Source: Actinopolyspora alba
GTDB taxonomy: Bacteria > Actinomycetota > Actinomycetes > Mycobacteriales > Pseudonocardiaceae
DNA: 64,000 bases
Assembly: GCF_900112765.1 (NCBI RefSeq)
Contig: NZ_FOMZ01000010.1
Span: forward strand, 1 to 64,000
Reading direction: 5' to 3'
Below the pieces are notes generated by a model, which had not been told where the DNA came from, ran no database searches, and was given only the letters and a program-made list of their open reading frames with translations. How positions within the stretch are numbered: the stretch's first letter is position 1; each line of letters begins with the position of its first letter. Shown here one piece after another: positions 21,269 to 30,450 of the stretch. The translations under genes were made by a program, and so were the position numbers.

Positions 21269-21637
21269 CTACTCGTTGCCCGGATCGGGCAGCGCACGCA
21301 GGTGGCCTCGTTTGCTTCCGCCGCCGTGGAACCCCGGTGAGTCGGCGGGATCGGCACGGCCCGCCTCCCGAACCGCCTCGGCGAGCGCCGTGAGGTCATC
21401 ACCGGAAGGCTGATCGGCGCTGAACTCCCCCTCGTGCCGTACGACGTGCCAGCCCTTGGGAACCGTCAGTCGGAGGGCGTGTTCCTCGCACAGGTCGTAA
21501 CTGTGGGGTTCGGCATAAGTGGCCAGCGGGCCGACCACCGCGGTCGAATCCGCATAGGCATAGGTCAGCGTCGCTACCGCCGGGTCGGTGCACCCGGTTC
21601 GAGAGCAACGCCTCACGCTCCGCACGCCTGGCACCAT
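21269..21637 (-). CDS. DUF3499 conserved actinobacterial protein
   Basis: A 122-aa protein with a strongly conserved N-terminal half: RRCSRTGCTDPAVATLTYAYADST, then EPHSYDLCEEHALRLTVPKGW. Cys residues in C-x4-C and C-x2-H patterns suggest a small zinc-binding domain. The C-terminal 40 residues are Gly/Asp/Ser-rich. Family known as DUF3499 (Rv3258c), always near manB and whiB2; function unknown. The start may be the GTG five codons after ATG 21637. It is divergent from the plus-strand gene at 21891. Confidence 0.85.
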   Translation of the reverse strand: MVPGVRSVRRCSRTGCTDPAVATLTYAYADSTAVVGPLATYAEPHSYDLCEEHALRLTVPKGWHVVRHEGEFSADQPSGDDLTALAEAVREAGRADPADSPGFHGGGSKRGHLRALPDPGNE

Positions 21638-21890
21638 AGCGCTCTTGTCACGTCGGTACTCGACGGCACGCGGAAAAACCGGGCGGAATAACCCGATGTG
21701 GGAACTGCCGTCCGGCGTTCATCCGGACATGGCGATCCGTTGCGCTGCATTGATCATCCTGTTGGTGAAGTTGCGCACGATAGCGAAACTACGCGGACGA
21801 ATTATCCGAAACGTATCGCACGAACACGTTCGGTAGCTACTGGTGCGGGCACGATTCCGTATCCCGTTTCGGGCGGAGTATCCTCACCGC

Positions 21891-22364
21891 GTGGTGACCA
21901 CACGGCAGGCTCGACAGCGCACCGGAAAGCGACGGGACCGACGAGGCCGCGGCATGCGCGGTCCGCTCTACCCGTCCTCGGTTCCTGCCGCCCGGAGCCG
22001 CTCGCAGCGCTTCGACGCGCTGGTGCTCGACGCCCTCGAACCGATCGAGCAGCGGTGGCACACCGAACTCACCCAGCTCGACGTGGCGGTCGACGAGGTA
22101 CCGGAAGTCGATGTGACGTCACCCGAGTCCGTGGTGTGGGGCGACGACATGGTCGTGGACTCCAATGTGCCACTGGCGCGTCTCGTCCCGGAGAGCACCG
22201 ACCGGCGCGGCAATCCCACCAGGGCGCGAATCGTGCTGTATCGGCGTCCGCTCGAGGCCAGGGCCGGCAACGGCACGGACATGACGGACCTGATACACGA
22301 CGTGCTCGTGGAGCAGATCGCCAGCTACCTCGGGCTCGATCCCGGAGTGATCGACGGCAACTGA
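21891..22364 (+). CDS. Rv3259-family zincin-like protein lacking HEXXH
   Basis: A ~157-aa protein of the metallopeptidase/DUF1025-like family next to whiB2 (Rv3259). The N-terminal KRRDRRGRGMRGPLYP and RFDALVLDALEPIEQRW match the family. Where true members carry a HExxH zinc motif this one reads DLIHDVLVEQIASYLGL, so the catalytic Glu and second His are missing and it is probably not a protease. GTG 21891 is preferred because upstream codons to 21843 do not match the family; its Shine-Dalgarno (GGAG) is about 12 nt away, so the start is uncertain. Confidence 0.75.
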   Translation: MVTTRQARQRTGKRRDRRGRGMRGPLYPSSVPAARSRSQRFDALVLDALEPIEQRWHTELTQLDVAVDEVPEVDVTSPESVVWGDDMVVDSNVPLARLVPESTDRRGNPTRARIVLYRRPLEARAGNGTDMTDLIHDVLVEQIASYLGLDPGVIDGN

Positions 22365-22406
22365 CCTGATTGTGGCTGTATCGCCTCGGTTTGGCGGGGT
22401 GGTTCC

Positions 22407-22502
22407 GTGGCGGAACCTCTCGCGGGCTCTCGCTGCGGGTCCCCCGACATCGAGTAGGTACTACGCCACGTCGGGGGCGTCCTCGCGAGAGCACCACGAG
22501 AG
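22407..22502 (-). repeat. Nested-hairpin element, copy B
   Basis: Inverted-orientation copy of the element at 14894. Stems on the plus strand: CTCTCG/CGAGAG (22417-22422 with 22497-22502), GCTCTCGC/GCGAGAGC (22426-22433 with 22485-22492), CCCCCGAC/GTCGGGGG (22441-22448 with 22470-22477), apical GTAG/CTAC (22454-22457 with 22461-22464). Compared with copy A, two stems change on both sides so that pairing is kept. An additional GGTTCC-GTGGC-GGAACC hairpin lies at its edge (22401-22417). Confidence 0.75.
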
Positions 22503-22586
22503 AACCCACGGCGGTGCCGGTGGCGAGGGTGGTCGGAGTTCGCCCTGCGAGGGTGCTCGGACTCGGCCTGCGTCGATGGGGCGCCG

Positions 22587-22604
22587 CGATTTCGCGAGAA
22601 ATCG
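22587..22604. repeat. Dispersed 18-bp palindrome, copy 2
   Basis: CGATTTCGCGAGAAATCG, identical to the copy at 14746, 25 bp after the glycosyltransferase stop at 22629 (minus strand). Reading that strand, palindrome then nested-hairpin element follow the gene, the same order as at 14746/14894. Confidence 0.8.
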
Positions 22605-22628
22605 ACACCGGGCGGGGATCGCGCCGTC

Positions 22629-25600
22629 TCAGTGTTCCGTGGAGTCGTCCCGCTGCCGTCGACCACGACCGGGGAACGCACCGATCAGCGTGAACAGGAT
22701 CGCGGCGGCCTGGAACGCGAGCAGACTGGTACGTGGCACGGCGGTGAAACCGATCCTCACCTGCCCACCCGTCTCGGGCAGCGGCACGGCCACCTGCTCG
22801 CCCCAACCAGTGGCGAGGCCCACGCTCGAACCGTCGATGTACGCCCGCCAACCGGACTCCCGCTGGGCCGCGAGCAGCAGCACCCTTCCGGGACCGCCCT
22901 TGGAGACCCGAATCGTCACGTGCGGCAATCGGGTGGATATCCCTATCGGTCGGGTTCTGGGGCGCGGTGAGACGTCCTCCCGAGCGTTGCGCGCCAGCGC
23001 GGGGCCGAGCAGCGTCACGGGGGTGTGGGGAAGCAGCACCCGGAACACCCGCCGCCCGCTCACGGACTCCCCGGTAGCCGCGACGGTTCGGCCCGAGAGT
23101 TCCACGAACTGCCCCGAGCCGGTGTCACCGGGAATCGCGATGCGCCCCGCTCCCCTGGAAGCGGCAGCGGCCACCCCGGAACGCACCCGCTCCGCCTCAC
23201 CCGACAGCAGATCGGCCTGGATGCGCGAGAGCGCCGCGACGGCGCCGGGAGCCGGCGCCAGCGAAGCACTTCCGAACCGGGGCCGCGGCCGGGGTGTGAG
23301 GCTCGGCACTCCGGAATCGGGGCGCAGGGTCAGCCAGTAGCCGGTGTCGTCCGCCGCGGTCGACGTCTCGGGAACCGGACGCAGCGGACCGGACCGTGCC
23401 GTGAAAAGCGTCCCGAGCGCCAGCGACAGCAGCACCACGACGGCGACGGCCCCCATCGGTCGCCACGAGGGCACACCCGCCGACCACCTCCGAGGTCCGG
23501 CGAGGCAGGCCAGCACGACCCAGAGCAGGCCGCACGCCGTCAGCAACGACGCTCCACCGGCCCACCCGACGCTCTCGGTCCCACCGAGCAGCGGTGGCAG
23601 GGCGATCCGTGCGACCAGCAGACTCGCGCCCCAGCCGAAACAGGCCACCACCAACCCGGGCAACGCGGCACGACCTGGCGTCCGGAACAGCAGGAGCAGC
23701 GCCGCACCCACCGGCAGTGAAACGGCGACCCAGCCCCACGCGGTGTCTCCGGAGTGCAACGCCAGCAGCGAGAGCCCGGCGGGGTGCTCGGTCACCGGGA
23801 CGCCGGGACCGTGCCACAGCAGCTCCGGATGCCGCAGCGCCACCACCGGCCACGGCAGCAGACAGGCGACGGGAAGCAGCACGAAGGAGGCCAGCCCGGC
23901 CAGCCTGCGCACCGCACCCGCGGGCGCGAAGGGTGGGCAGAGGAAGCCCAGCACCGCGAGCAGCACCAGCAGTACGTACACGCCGGGGGCGAACGCGGCC
24001 AGCACCGCCGCCGCGAGTGCGGTGCGGCACGCCGTGCCCAACCAGTTGGGCCGCCCGCCCCGGTATCGCGGCACCAGTCCCAACAACCCGGCGAGTCCCG
24101 CCAGCAGCGGCGGAAGAAGTACATGCGCCAGCACAGCGTCGAGACGTCCCTGCACGACCCCCGCCATCGCGACCGGAAGCAGCGCGTAGGCCGCGGCGGC
24201 CGACGCCAGCCAACTCCGGGGAACCGGGATCGAACGGCCCGCCAGATAGGCGGACAGACCGGCGGCGGGCAACTGCGCCAGCAGCAACAGGGCGACCGCG
24301 GCGGGTGGACCGCCGAAGGGGGCGAGCAGCCCGCCCAACAACCCCAGCACCAGCAGGGTCGGCGGTGCGGGGGCTCCGGTTCCGCCGTGGATCGGGTGCC
24401 ACGCGGCGAGGTAGTTCGACCACGTCTGCTCGAGCCCCGCCGCGGGCAGCAGCCTGCCACCGTGCAGTTCCGTCCCCAGCCGGGAGGTCTCGGCGAACGG
24501 GCCGTGCGCGAGCAGGGCCAGCAGTACCAGTCCGACGAACAGCACGAGCGGCGGGTTCAGCAGCAGCTCGCGCAGCACCCGCCGCCGGTCGACCGGCACG
24601 AACAGCAGTTCCGCCGCGGCCGGCGAGGTGTCGGCGGCGCCGTCGCGGGGGGTCGGGGTGGGGCGTGCCCGCGTTTCGGTTCCGTCGCCTACCTCGTCAG
24701 CTCCGGCCTCGGCCTCCCGTGCGGCGGAGTGGTGCTCGGGCACGGCGACCACAACCGGATCGGTGGGTCTGCGCAGCCCCATCGCGGAGCGTCGGCGGGT
24801 ACCCGCGTGCCCCAGCGCTCCGCTCGGCAACGCGTCCGGTCCGTGCTTGGCGGGATTCGGCACGTCGGGCACCCGGGCGGGCGACGCACTCGACCGGTCG
24901 AGGCCGATCCGGGCGTCGTGCCGCACCCGGTTACGCACCAACCGGGCGTATCCGCTCAGCACGAGATCGCGTGTCCGGTCGCCCCTGCCGGTCAACAGGC
25001 CGTCGACCCCGCTGCCCGCCGTGGCGGCTCTGCCGTGGTCGAGTCGCGCGTCACGGAGCCGCAGTCTTCCCGTGAGCAGTCGGATTCCCACCACGAGCTC
25101 CGCGAACGCCTCCGGTGCCCGTCCCGTCACGAGCCGTACGAAGCTCCGAGGAAGCGCCAGCAGCACCAGCCGCGGTACGCCGAAGCGGTAGGCGCGGTTG
25201 CCCACATTCGCGAGGTAGGTGAGTACCTCGCCCTGGCGCCGAACGGTGGCGGCGGTGCGGGAGTCCGCACCCTCGTCGCGCGGTTCACCCCGCTCGCCGG
25301 CGCGCGCGGCGACCACGCGCCGCATGCGGGCCTCCGGCACGCACAGCACGAGGTGTCCCGCGGCGTTGGTCCGCCAACCCAGGTCGACCTCCGCGCAGCC
25401 CGGTGGCAGTCGCTCGTCGAATCCACCGAGCTCGTCGAAGACCTCGCGCCGCACCAGCGCACACGCCCCGGAGACCGCCAGCACCTCGGACACCTGCAGC
25501 GCGGAGCCCGCACCGCCCGGGGTGTTGCCGAGCGCCGGATCGAGTCCCGGGGATCGGGAACCGGTACGCACCCGGCCCGACGTGTCCATCGACAGGCCCG

Positions 25601-26126
25601 CATCGACGATCAGCCGCGGATCGTCCCGGTCGAGTCCCAGCGGGCCGAGCACGGCCGCCGAGGAATCGTTGGCGGCCACCCGCAGCAGCGTGTCCAAGCA
25701 GTCGGGCTCGGGAACGGCGTCGTCGCGCAGCAGCCACAGCCAGCTACCGGGATCGCCCCAGCGCTGCTCGGCGTGCGCCACGGCGTGCGCCACTGCCGCG
25801 CCGAAGCCGGTGTCGCTTCCGACGGTGAGCACACCGTCCAGCGATCCCGCGACGTCGGTCGCGGCACCGTCCATGGCAGCACCGTCCGGAGCGGCACCGT
25901 CGGTCGCCGACAGCGCTGCCTCCGCCGCGAGCGGTTCGACGGTTTCCTCGTCCGAGCCGATCTCCACCGCCAGGAAGTGGCGCGGCAACACCGTCAGGCG
26001 CCGCAGCGCCGTCAGCATCTCCGGCAACGACTCCGCGCCCCGATGACACACCAGCACCGCCAGCACAGGTGCCGTGCTCGGGTGGTGCTCACCGCTCGTT
26101 TCCCCGGCGGAACGTAATGCGGCCAC
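22629..26126 (-). CDS. Very large membrane glycosyltransferase (GT2 plus polytopic domain)
   Basis: A 1165-aa protein. The N-terminal GT2 domain (about 20-320) starts VLAVLVCHRGAESLPEMLTAL, has WLWLLRDDAVPEPD as the DxD-like donor site, and LGGFDERLPPGCAEVDLGWR as the acceptor loop. A polar linker with repeated Pro/Arg/Asp-rich sequence (about 400-500) leads to 12 or more hydrophobic segments (about 515-960), then a C-terminal extracytoplasmic domain and one last TM before PGRGRRQRDDSTEH. The layout suggests transfer to a lipid-linked or exported glycan in the envelope. It sits between the Rv3259 and whiB2 homologs; there is no counterpart at that point in M. tuberculosis as I recall it. Confidence 0.85.
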   Translation of the reverse strand: MAALRSAGETSGEHHPSTAPVLAVLVCHRGAESLPEMLTALRRLTVLPRHFLAVEIGSDEETVEPLAAEAALSATDGAAPDGAAMDGAATDVAGSLDGVLTVGSDTGFGAAVAHAVAHAEQRWGDPGSWLWLLRDDAVPEPDCLDTLLRVAANDSSAAVLGPLGLDRDDPRLIVDAGLSMDTSGRVRTGSRSPGLDPALGNTPGGAGSALQVSEVLAVSGACALVRREVFDELGGFDERLPPGCAEVDLGWRTNAAGHLVLCVPEARMRRVVAARAGERGEPRDEGADSRTAATVRRQGEVLTYLANVGNRAYRFGVPRLVLLALPRSFVRLVTGRAPEAFAELVVGIRLLTGRLRLRDARLDHGRAATAGSGVDGLLTGRGDRTRDLVLSGYARLVRNRVRHDARIGLDRSSASPARVPDVPNPAKHGPDALPSGALGHAGTRRRSAMGLRRPTDPVVVAVPEHHSAAREAEAGADEVGDGTETRARPTPTPRDGAADTSPAAAELLFVPVDRRRVLRELLLNPPLVLFVGLVLLALLAHGPFAETSRLGTELHGGRLLPAAGLEQTWSNYLAAWHPIHGGTGAPAPPTLLVLGLLGGLLAPFGGPPAAVALLLLAQLPAAGLSAYLAGRSIPVPRSWLASAAAAYALLPVAMAGVVQGRLDAVLAHVLLPPLLAGLAGLLGLVPRYRGGRPNWLGTACRTALAAAVLAAFAPGVYVLLVLLAVLGFLCPPFAPAGAVRRLAGLASFVLLPVACLLPWPVVALRHPELLWHGPGVPVTEHPAGLSLLALHSGDTAWGWVAVSLPVGAALLLLFRTPGRAALPGLVVACFGWGASLLVARIALPPLLGGTESVGWAGGASLLTACGLLWVVLACLAGPRRWSAGVPSWRPMGAVAVVVLLSLALGTLFTARSGPLRPVPETSTAADDTGYWLTLRPDSGVPSLTPRPRPRFGSASLAPAPGAVAALSRIQADLLSGEAERVRSGVAAAASRGAGRIAIPGDTGSGQFVELSGRTVAATGESVSGRRVFRVLLPHTPVTLLGPALARNAREDVSPRPRTRPIGISTRLPHVTIRVSKGGPGRVLLLAAQRESGWRAYIDGSSVGLATGWGEQVAVPLPETGGQVRIGFTAVPRTSLLAFQAAAILFTLIGAFPGRGRRQRDDSTEH

Positions 26127-26309
26127 CGTGTCCTCCCGCGTGCCGTGGTCCGATCACCGCACGACGGTAATGGACGGCCACGCGTTCCGGGACATGCTCT
26201 TACCGACGAGTAGGAATTCGTTACCGCAGCGGACGACGTGGCGAACGATCGAGTTGATCATCGGATGGCGGTGTACTCGGTGTGACAGCAGCGGAAACCG
26301 CCCGAGCAG

Positions 26310-26424
26310 CCGCCACCGCGGCGGGTTCTCCCGCGTGCGCTCCCGAGGACGCCCCCGACGTGAGACGGCACCCGTTCGGTGTCAGAGCATCCCGAGGTGA
26401 GAGCTCGCGGGAGGCCCCCGCCAC
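26310..26424 (+). repeat. Nested-hairpin element, divergent copy C
   Basis: Related to the element at 14894: shares GCGGGTTCTC, GAGGACGCCCCCGACGTG and an outer pairing CCCGCG/CGCGGG, but the inner CCCCGAC/GTCGGGG stem is lost and replaced by a CACC-CGTT-CGGTG-like hairpin. It lies between the whiB2 stop (26459) and the glycosyltransferase start. No 18-bp palindrome accompanies it. Confidence 0.5.
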
Positions 26425-26458
26425 CCGACCCCTCGACGACCGGAACCGAAGAGTCCGG

Positions 26459-26770
26459 TCAACTGGCCTGCCGTTTGAGCCTGCGCCGCTCCCGTTCGGA
26501 AAGTCCTCCCCAAATACCGAACCTTTCATCGTGTTCCAGGGCGTATTCGAGACATTCCGAACGTACTTCACATCCGGCGCAAATACGTTTCGCCTCGCGA
26601 GTGGAACCGCCTTTTTCCGGAAAGAACGCCTCCGGATCGGTTTGGGCGCACAGCGCGCGTTCCTGCCAGTCCTGATCTTCCTCCGCCTCGATCAGTCCGG
26701 CCAGAACGTCGAGCTCGGCGACGCGAGCGTCCTCCCCCGCTGTCAGACCTTCCTGCTCGGTCCGCAACAT
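26459..26770 (-). CDS. whiB2: WhiB2-type iron-sulfur transcription factor
   Basis: A 103-aa Wbl protein. The four cluster ligands are Cys41, Cys64, Cys67 and Cys73 (CAGCEVRSEC gives C-x2-C-x5-C), followed by the GIWGG turn at 85-89 and basic tail RERRRLKR. WhiB2/WhmD controls septation and sporulation genes with WhiA. ATG 26770 is chosen because GGGGGAGG lies 5 nt upstream; a longer frame to 26920 has no family match. Synteny (Rv3260c, next to fbiA) supports WhiB2. Confidence 0.93.
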   Translation of the reverse strand: MLRTEQEGLTAGEDARVAELDVLAGLIEAEEDQDWQERALCAQTDPEAFFPEKGGSTREAKRICAGCEVRSECLEYALEHDERFGIWGGLSERERRRLKRQAS

Positions 26771-27218
26771 TTGAACCTCCCCCGTTAAATTTTTCCGTTC
26801 CCGCGGCCCTCCCCAGGACTCACGGGACGTGATGAACCGGACAACCGGTTCGACGTGGCCGGAATACCGACCGCCGGACGAAATCGCGATCACGCCATCG
26901 CGGCTCCTCCGACCGTGCACTAACCGGGCCTCCCGTTACCCGGCACCGCCGATCAGGTGATCGATTTCCCCATCCCACCGAGTCAACCGATCAATCTTTC
27001 CAGCGGTAAATAACACCAATGTGATTACACCCGTGTAGCCCGCCACGGTCAAGCGGAGACCATCCCGTAGAGGGACGGTTCCACCTACCGAAGGAGCAGA
27101 ACGGGGTAACCGGAACAGTCCAACGGGGATCCCCCGTCCGAACCGCTCAAGATCCTCGGACCCAGGAATACCACCGATGCGGCGACAATGCCCGGCGAGC
27201 GACCGGGAGACTGGTGGG
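26771..27218. other. Divergent promoter region of whiB2 and the M50 gene
   Basis: 448 bp between divergent starts. The part 26960-27020 is locally AT-rich (AATCTTTCC, GGTAAATAACACC, AATGTGATTACACC) and is the likely promoter zone. I cannot assign hexamers with confidence. An alternative, earlier ATG for the M50 gene is at 27177. Confidence 0.4.
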
Positions 27219-27968
27219 GTGCGAAACACCCCGACACGTATCAGCCCACTGTTCCTCGCCCTGCTGGCGGTCACGGTCCTCGGCGGCGTGCTGGCCACCT
27301 CGGACAACCGGGCGCTGATCATCACCGGAGTCGTGCTCCTCGTGCTCGGTGGCTGGGCCACCTCGCTGTGCCTGCACGAGTTCGGGCACGCCGTCGCCGC
27401 GCTGCGCGGCGGTGACCGCGAGGTGCGGGAGAAGGGCTATCTCACCCTCGACCCGAGGCGCTACACCGATCCGGTGCTGAGCCTGTTGCTGCCGATCCTG
27501 TTCGTGCTCATCGGCGGCATCCCGCTGCCCGGCGGCGCGGTGTGGATCAACCACGGGGCGCTGCGGTCCAAACGGGACGAGGCGAACGTCTCACTGGCCG
27601 GTCCGGCGATGAACCTGCTGCTGGGGATCGGGCTGACCGCCTCGGTGGCCACGATCGAGATGCCGTTCGGGCTGGCCGCCGGGCTGTCCTACCTGGCCTT
27701 CCTGCAGGTGATCGCCTTCGTGCTCAACATCCTGCCGGTTCCCGGCCTGGACGGCTACGGCGCCATCGAACCCTGGCTCTCGCCCAAGGCTCGGCACTTC
27801 GGTGAACAGGCCCGACCGTGGGCGCCGCTGGGGATCGTGCTGATCCTGTTCGTGATCCCCGGAGCGAGCTACGTCTTCTTCAACGGCGCGGACGCGTTGT
27901 TCAACGCGGTCGGTGGTAACACCCGCCTCTACGCGTACGGCAATCTGTACTTCCGCTTCTGGGAGTGA
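27219..27968 (+). CDS. M50-family intramembrane zinc metalloprotease
   Basis: A 249-aa site-2-protease-like protein with about six membrane segments. The zinc motif HEFGH is at 53-57 inside TM2 and the second metal motif NILPVPGLDGYGAIEP lies about 125 residues later, so both catalytic elements are present. The family cleaves membrane-bound regulators or signal peptides inside the bilayer; the substrate here is unknown. GTG 27219 has GGGAG 9 nt upstream; ATG 27177 would add 14 polar residues. Divergent from whiB2, upstream of the F420 genes but separated from fbiA by 131 bp. Confidence 0.85.
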   Translation: MRNTPTRISPLFLALLAVTVLGGVLATSDNRALIITGVVLLVLGGWATSLCLHEFGHAVAALRGGDREVREKGYLTLDPRRYTDPVLSLLLPILFVLIGGIPLPGGAVWINHGALRSKRDEANVSLAGPAMNLLLGIGLTASVATIEMPFGLAAGLSYLAFLQVIAFVLNILPVPGLDGYGAIEPWLSPKARHFGEQARPWAPLGIVLILFVIPGASYVFFNGADALFNAVGGNTRLYAYGNLYFRFWE

Positions 27969-28099
27969 CGCTCGTCGCGTGACCCGCCACGGGCGAGCAC
28001 GCCGGACGGCTCAGCGCTCCACCCGGCACCGGTTGTCGCGGGCGGGGTTCACCGAGCCGCGGGACAGCCCCCGCCCCTGCCCGTGGGAGGATTCGGGAC

Positions 28100-29110
28100 G
28101 TGAAGGTCGCAGTACTGGTCGGCGGAGTCGGTGGAGCGCAGTTCCTGCTCGGCGTCAAGAGGGCCCTGGGGCTACCCGCGGTCGGCGAACCCGAGGAATC
28201 CGCACCGCACGAGATCTCCGCGATAGTCAACATCGCCGACGACGTCTGGATGCACGGTCTGCGGGTGTGCCCGGACCTGGACACCTGCATGTACACCCTC
28301 GGTGGTGGCATCGACACCGCCAAGGGGTGGGGTCGTGAGGCGGAGACCTGGTCGGTCGCGGAGGAGTTGGCCGCCTACGAGGCCGAACCCACCTGGTTCG
28401 GCCTGGGGGACCGCGACATCGCCACCCACCTGATCCGCACCAGGATGCTGCGGGCCGGGTATCCGCTCTCGGAGATCACCGAGGCGCTGTGCGACCGGTG
28501 GCGACCGGGCGTGCGGCTGCTGCCGGTTACCGACGACCGCGTCGAGACGCACGTGGCGATCGAGGACCCCTCCGGCTCGGGTGCGCGAGCGGTGCACTTC
28601 CAGGAGTGGTGGGTGCGCTACGGCGCCAGGCCCGAGGCCAACGCGATCGTTCCGGTCGGCGCGGACGAGGCGACCGCCCACGAGGGGGCTACCGAGGCGA
28701 TCAACGAGGCCGACATCGTGCTGGTGGCGCCGTCCAACCCGGTGGTCAGCATCGGGACGATGCTGGCCGTGCCGGGGGTGCGTGCGGCGCTGCGCGAGAC
28801 CACGGCGGCCGTGGTCGGGCTCTCCCCGATCATCAGCGGCGGGGCGGTGCGCGGCATGGCCGACGCCTGCCTGCGCGCGATCGGGGTGAGCAGCACCGCC
28901 CAGGCGGTGGGCGAGCACTACGGTTCCCGCTCCACCTCCGGGGAAGGCATCCTGGACGCCTGGCTGGTCCACAGCACCGACACCGCCCAGGTGCCGGGCG
29001 TGGCGACCCGTTCGGTGCCGCTGCTCATGTCGGACACCGCGGCGAGCGCGGAGATGGCGCGAGCGGCCTTCGACATCGGCGGGGTGGCCGCTCCGGAGGT
29101 GACCGCATGA
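28100..29110 (+). CDS. fbiA: Phosphoenolpyruvate/2-phospholactate transferase (FbiA/CofD)
   Basis: A 336-aa CofD-family enzyme that joins the phosphoenolpyruvyl (or lactyl) guanylate donor to the deazaflavin Fo, giving (dehydro-)F420-0. The N-terminal nucleotide loop is [40 protein letters not shown] and LTGGxD-like [13 protein letters not shown] follow; [13 protein letters not shown] lies near residue 240. GGGAGG is 8 nt before the GTG start. The stop overlaps fbiB by 4 nt (ATGA). Confidence 0.95.
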   Translation: MKVAVLVGGVGGAQFLLGVKRALGLPAVGEPEESAPHEISAIVNIADDVWMHGLRVCPDLDTCMYTLGGGIDTAKGWGREAETWSVAEELAAYEAEPTWFGLGDRDIATHLIRTRMLRAGYPLSEITEALCDRWRPGVRLLPVTDDRVETHVAIEDPSGSGARAVHFQEWWVRYGARPEANAIVPVGADEATAHEGATEAINEADIVLVAPSNPVVSIGTMLAVPGVRAALRETTAAVVGLSPIISGGAVRGMADACLRAIGVSSTAQAVGEHYGSRSTSGEGILDAWLVHSTDTAQVPGVATRSVPLLMSDTAASAEMARAAFDIGGVAAPEVTA

Positions 29111-30450
29111 ACGACCACGCCGCAGACGAGGAACTGCGGGTCCACTCCGTTCCGGGACTGCCGGAATTCGCGGAGGGTGACGATCTCGCGGGCGCGTTGC
29201 TGACGGCGGCGCCCTGGCTGCGCGACGACGACGTCCTGGTGATCACCAGCAAGATCGTGTCCAAGATCGAAGGACGGGTCATGGACACGCCGCCGGATCC
29301 CGAGGAGCGGGACGCACTGCGGCGCGAACAGGTGCTGGCCGAGGCCGAGCACGTGCTGGCCCGCAAGGGCAGGACGCTGATCACGCAGAACAAGCTCGGC
29401 ATAGTGCAGGCCGCGTCCGGGGTGGACGCGTCCAACGTGGCCACCGACCAGATCGCGCTGCTGCCCCGCGATCCCGACGCCACGGCGGAGCGGTTGCGCG
29501 CCGAGCTGGCCGAGCGGGCCGGGATCCGGGTGGCCGTGGTGATCACCGACACGATGGGGCGAGCCTGGCGGGTCGGTCAGACCGACGTGGCGATCGGTTC
29601 GGCGGGCGTGGCGGTGCTGCACCGCTACGCGGGCAGCACGGATTCGCTCGGCAACGCGCTGGAGGTCACCGAGGTGGCGGTGGCCGACGAGATCGCGGGC
29701 GCCGCCGACCTGGTCAAGGGCAAACTGGGCAGAACCCCGGTGGCGGTGGTTCGCGGGATCGACGAGCGCGACGACGGTTCACGAGCGGGTGATCTGGTGC
29801 GCACCGTCGAGGAGGACCTGTTCCGGCTGGGCACCGCCGAGGCGATCGCGCGGGGACGCGGCGAGGCGGTGCTGCTGCGCCGCTCGGTGCGCGAGTTCGC
29901 CGACACACCGGTGGACGCCGAGGCGCTGCGCCGGGCGGTCGGGGCGGCGCTGACCGCGCCCGCCCCGCACCACACCCGACCGGTCAGATTCGTGTGGCTG
30001 CGGGACCGCGCGCTGCGCGGCAAGCTGCTGGACGCGATGCGGACCGCTTGGCTGGAGGACCTGCGCGCGGACGGGCTCTCCGAGGAGCGGGCCCGCCGCA
30101 GGGTCGGCCGGGGCGATCTGCTCTACGAGGCGCCGGAGCTGGTGGTGCCGTTCCTGCTCCGGGACGGCGCGCACGACTACCCGGACGAGCGTCGAACCGA
30201 CGCCGAGCGCTCGATGTTCGTGGTCGCGGGCGGAGCCGCCGTGCAGAACCTGCTGGTCTCGCTCGCCGCCGAGGACATCGGCTCCTGCTGGGTGTCCTCC
30301 ACGCTGTTCTGCCCCGAGGTGGTGCGGAACACGCTGGAACTGCCCGAGCACTGGGAGCCGCTGGGGGCGGTGGCCGTGGGGTATCCGGCCGAGCCGCACG
30401 AGGGGCCGCGAGAACCGCGCGATCCGGAAGAGGGATTGGTGGAGCTTTGA
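29107..30450 (+). CDS. fbiB: Bifunctional F420 gamma-glutamyl ligase / FMN reductase (FbiB)
   Basis: A 447-aa two-domain protein. The N-terminal CofE domain (about 1-245) adds glutamates to F420-0: [36 protein letters not shown] and [16 protein letters not shown] are family blocks. The C-terminal nitroreductase-fold domain (about 250-447) begins [15 protein letters not shown] and holds [21 protein letters not shown], binding FMN and reducing dehydro-F420-0. The fusion is the actinobacterial form. Start ATG overlaps the fbiA stop; the stop overlaps the NUDIX start. Confidence 0.95.
   Translation: MNDHAADEELRVHSVPGLPEFAEGDDLAGALLTAAPWLRDDDVLVITSKIVSKIEGRVMDTPPDPEERDALRREQVLAEAEHVLARKGRTLITQNKLGIVQAASGVDASNVATDQIALLPRDPDATAERLRAELAERAGIRVAVVITDTMGRAWRVGQTDVAIGSAGVAVLHRYAGSTDSLGNALEVTEVAVADEIAGAADLVKGKLGRTPVAVVRGIDERDDGSRAGDLVRTVEEDLFRLGTAEAIARGRGEAVLLRRSVREFADTPVDAEALRRAVGAALTAPAPHHTRPVRFVWLRDRALRGKLLDAMRTAWLEDLRADGLSEERARRRVGRGDLLYEAPELVVPFLLRDGAHDYPDERRTDAERSMFVVAGGAAVQNLLVSLAAEDIGSCWVSSTLFCPEVVRNTLELPEHWEPLGAVAVGYPAEPHEGPREPRDPEEGLVEL

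Noticed and set aside
18187-26117. Long plus-strand frames (616, 717 and 787 codons) opposite the SIS, manB and glycosyltransferase genes
   Set aside because: Antisense shadows of well-supported minus-strand genes; products are Arg/Gln/Gly-rich without motifs.
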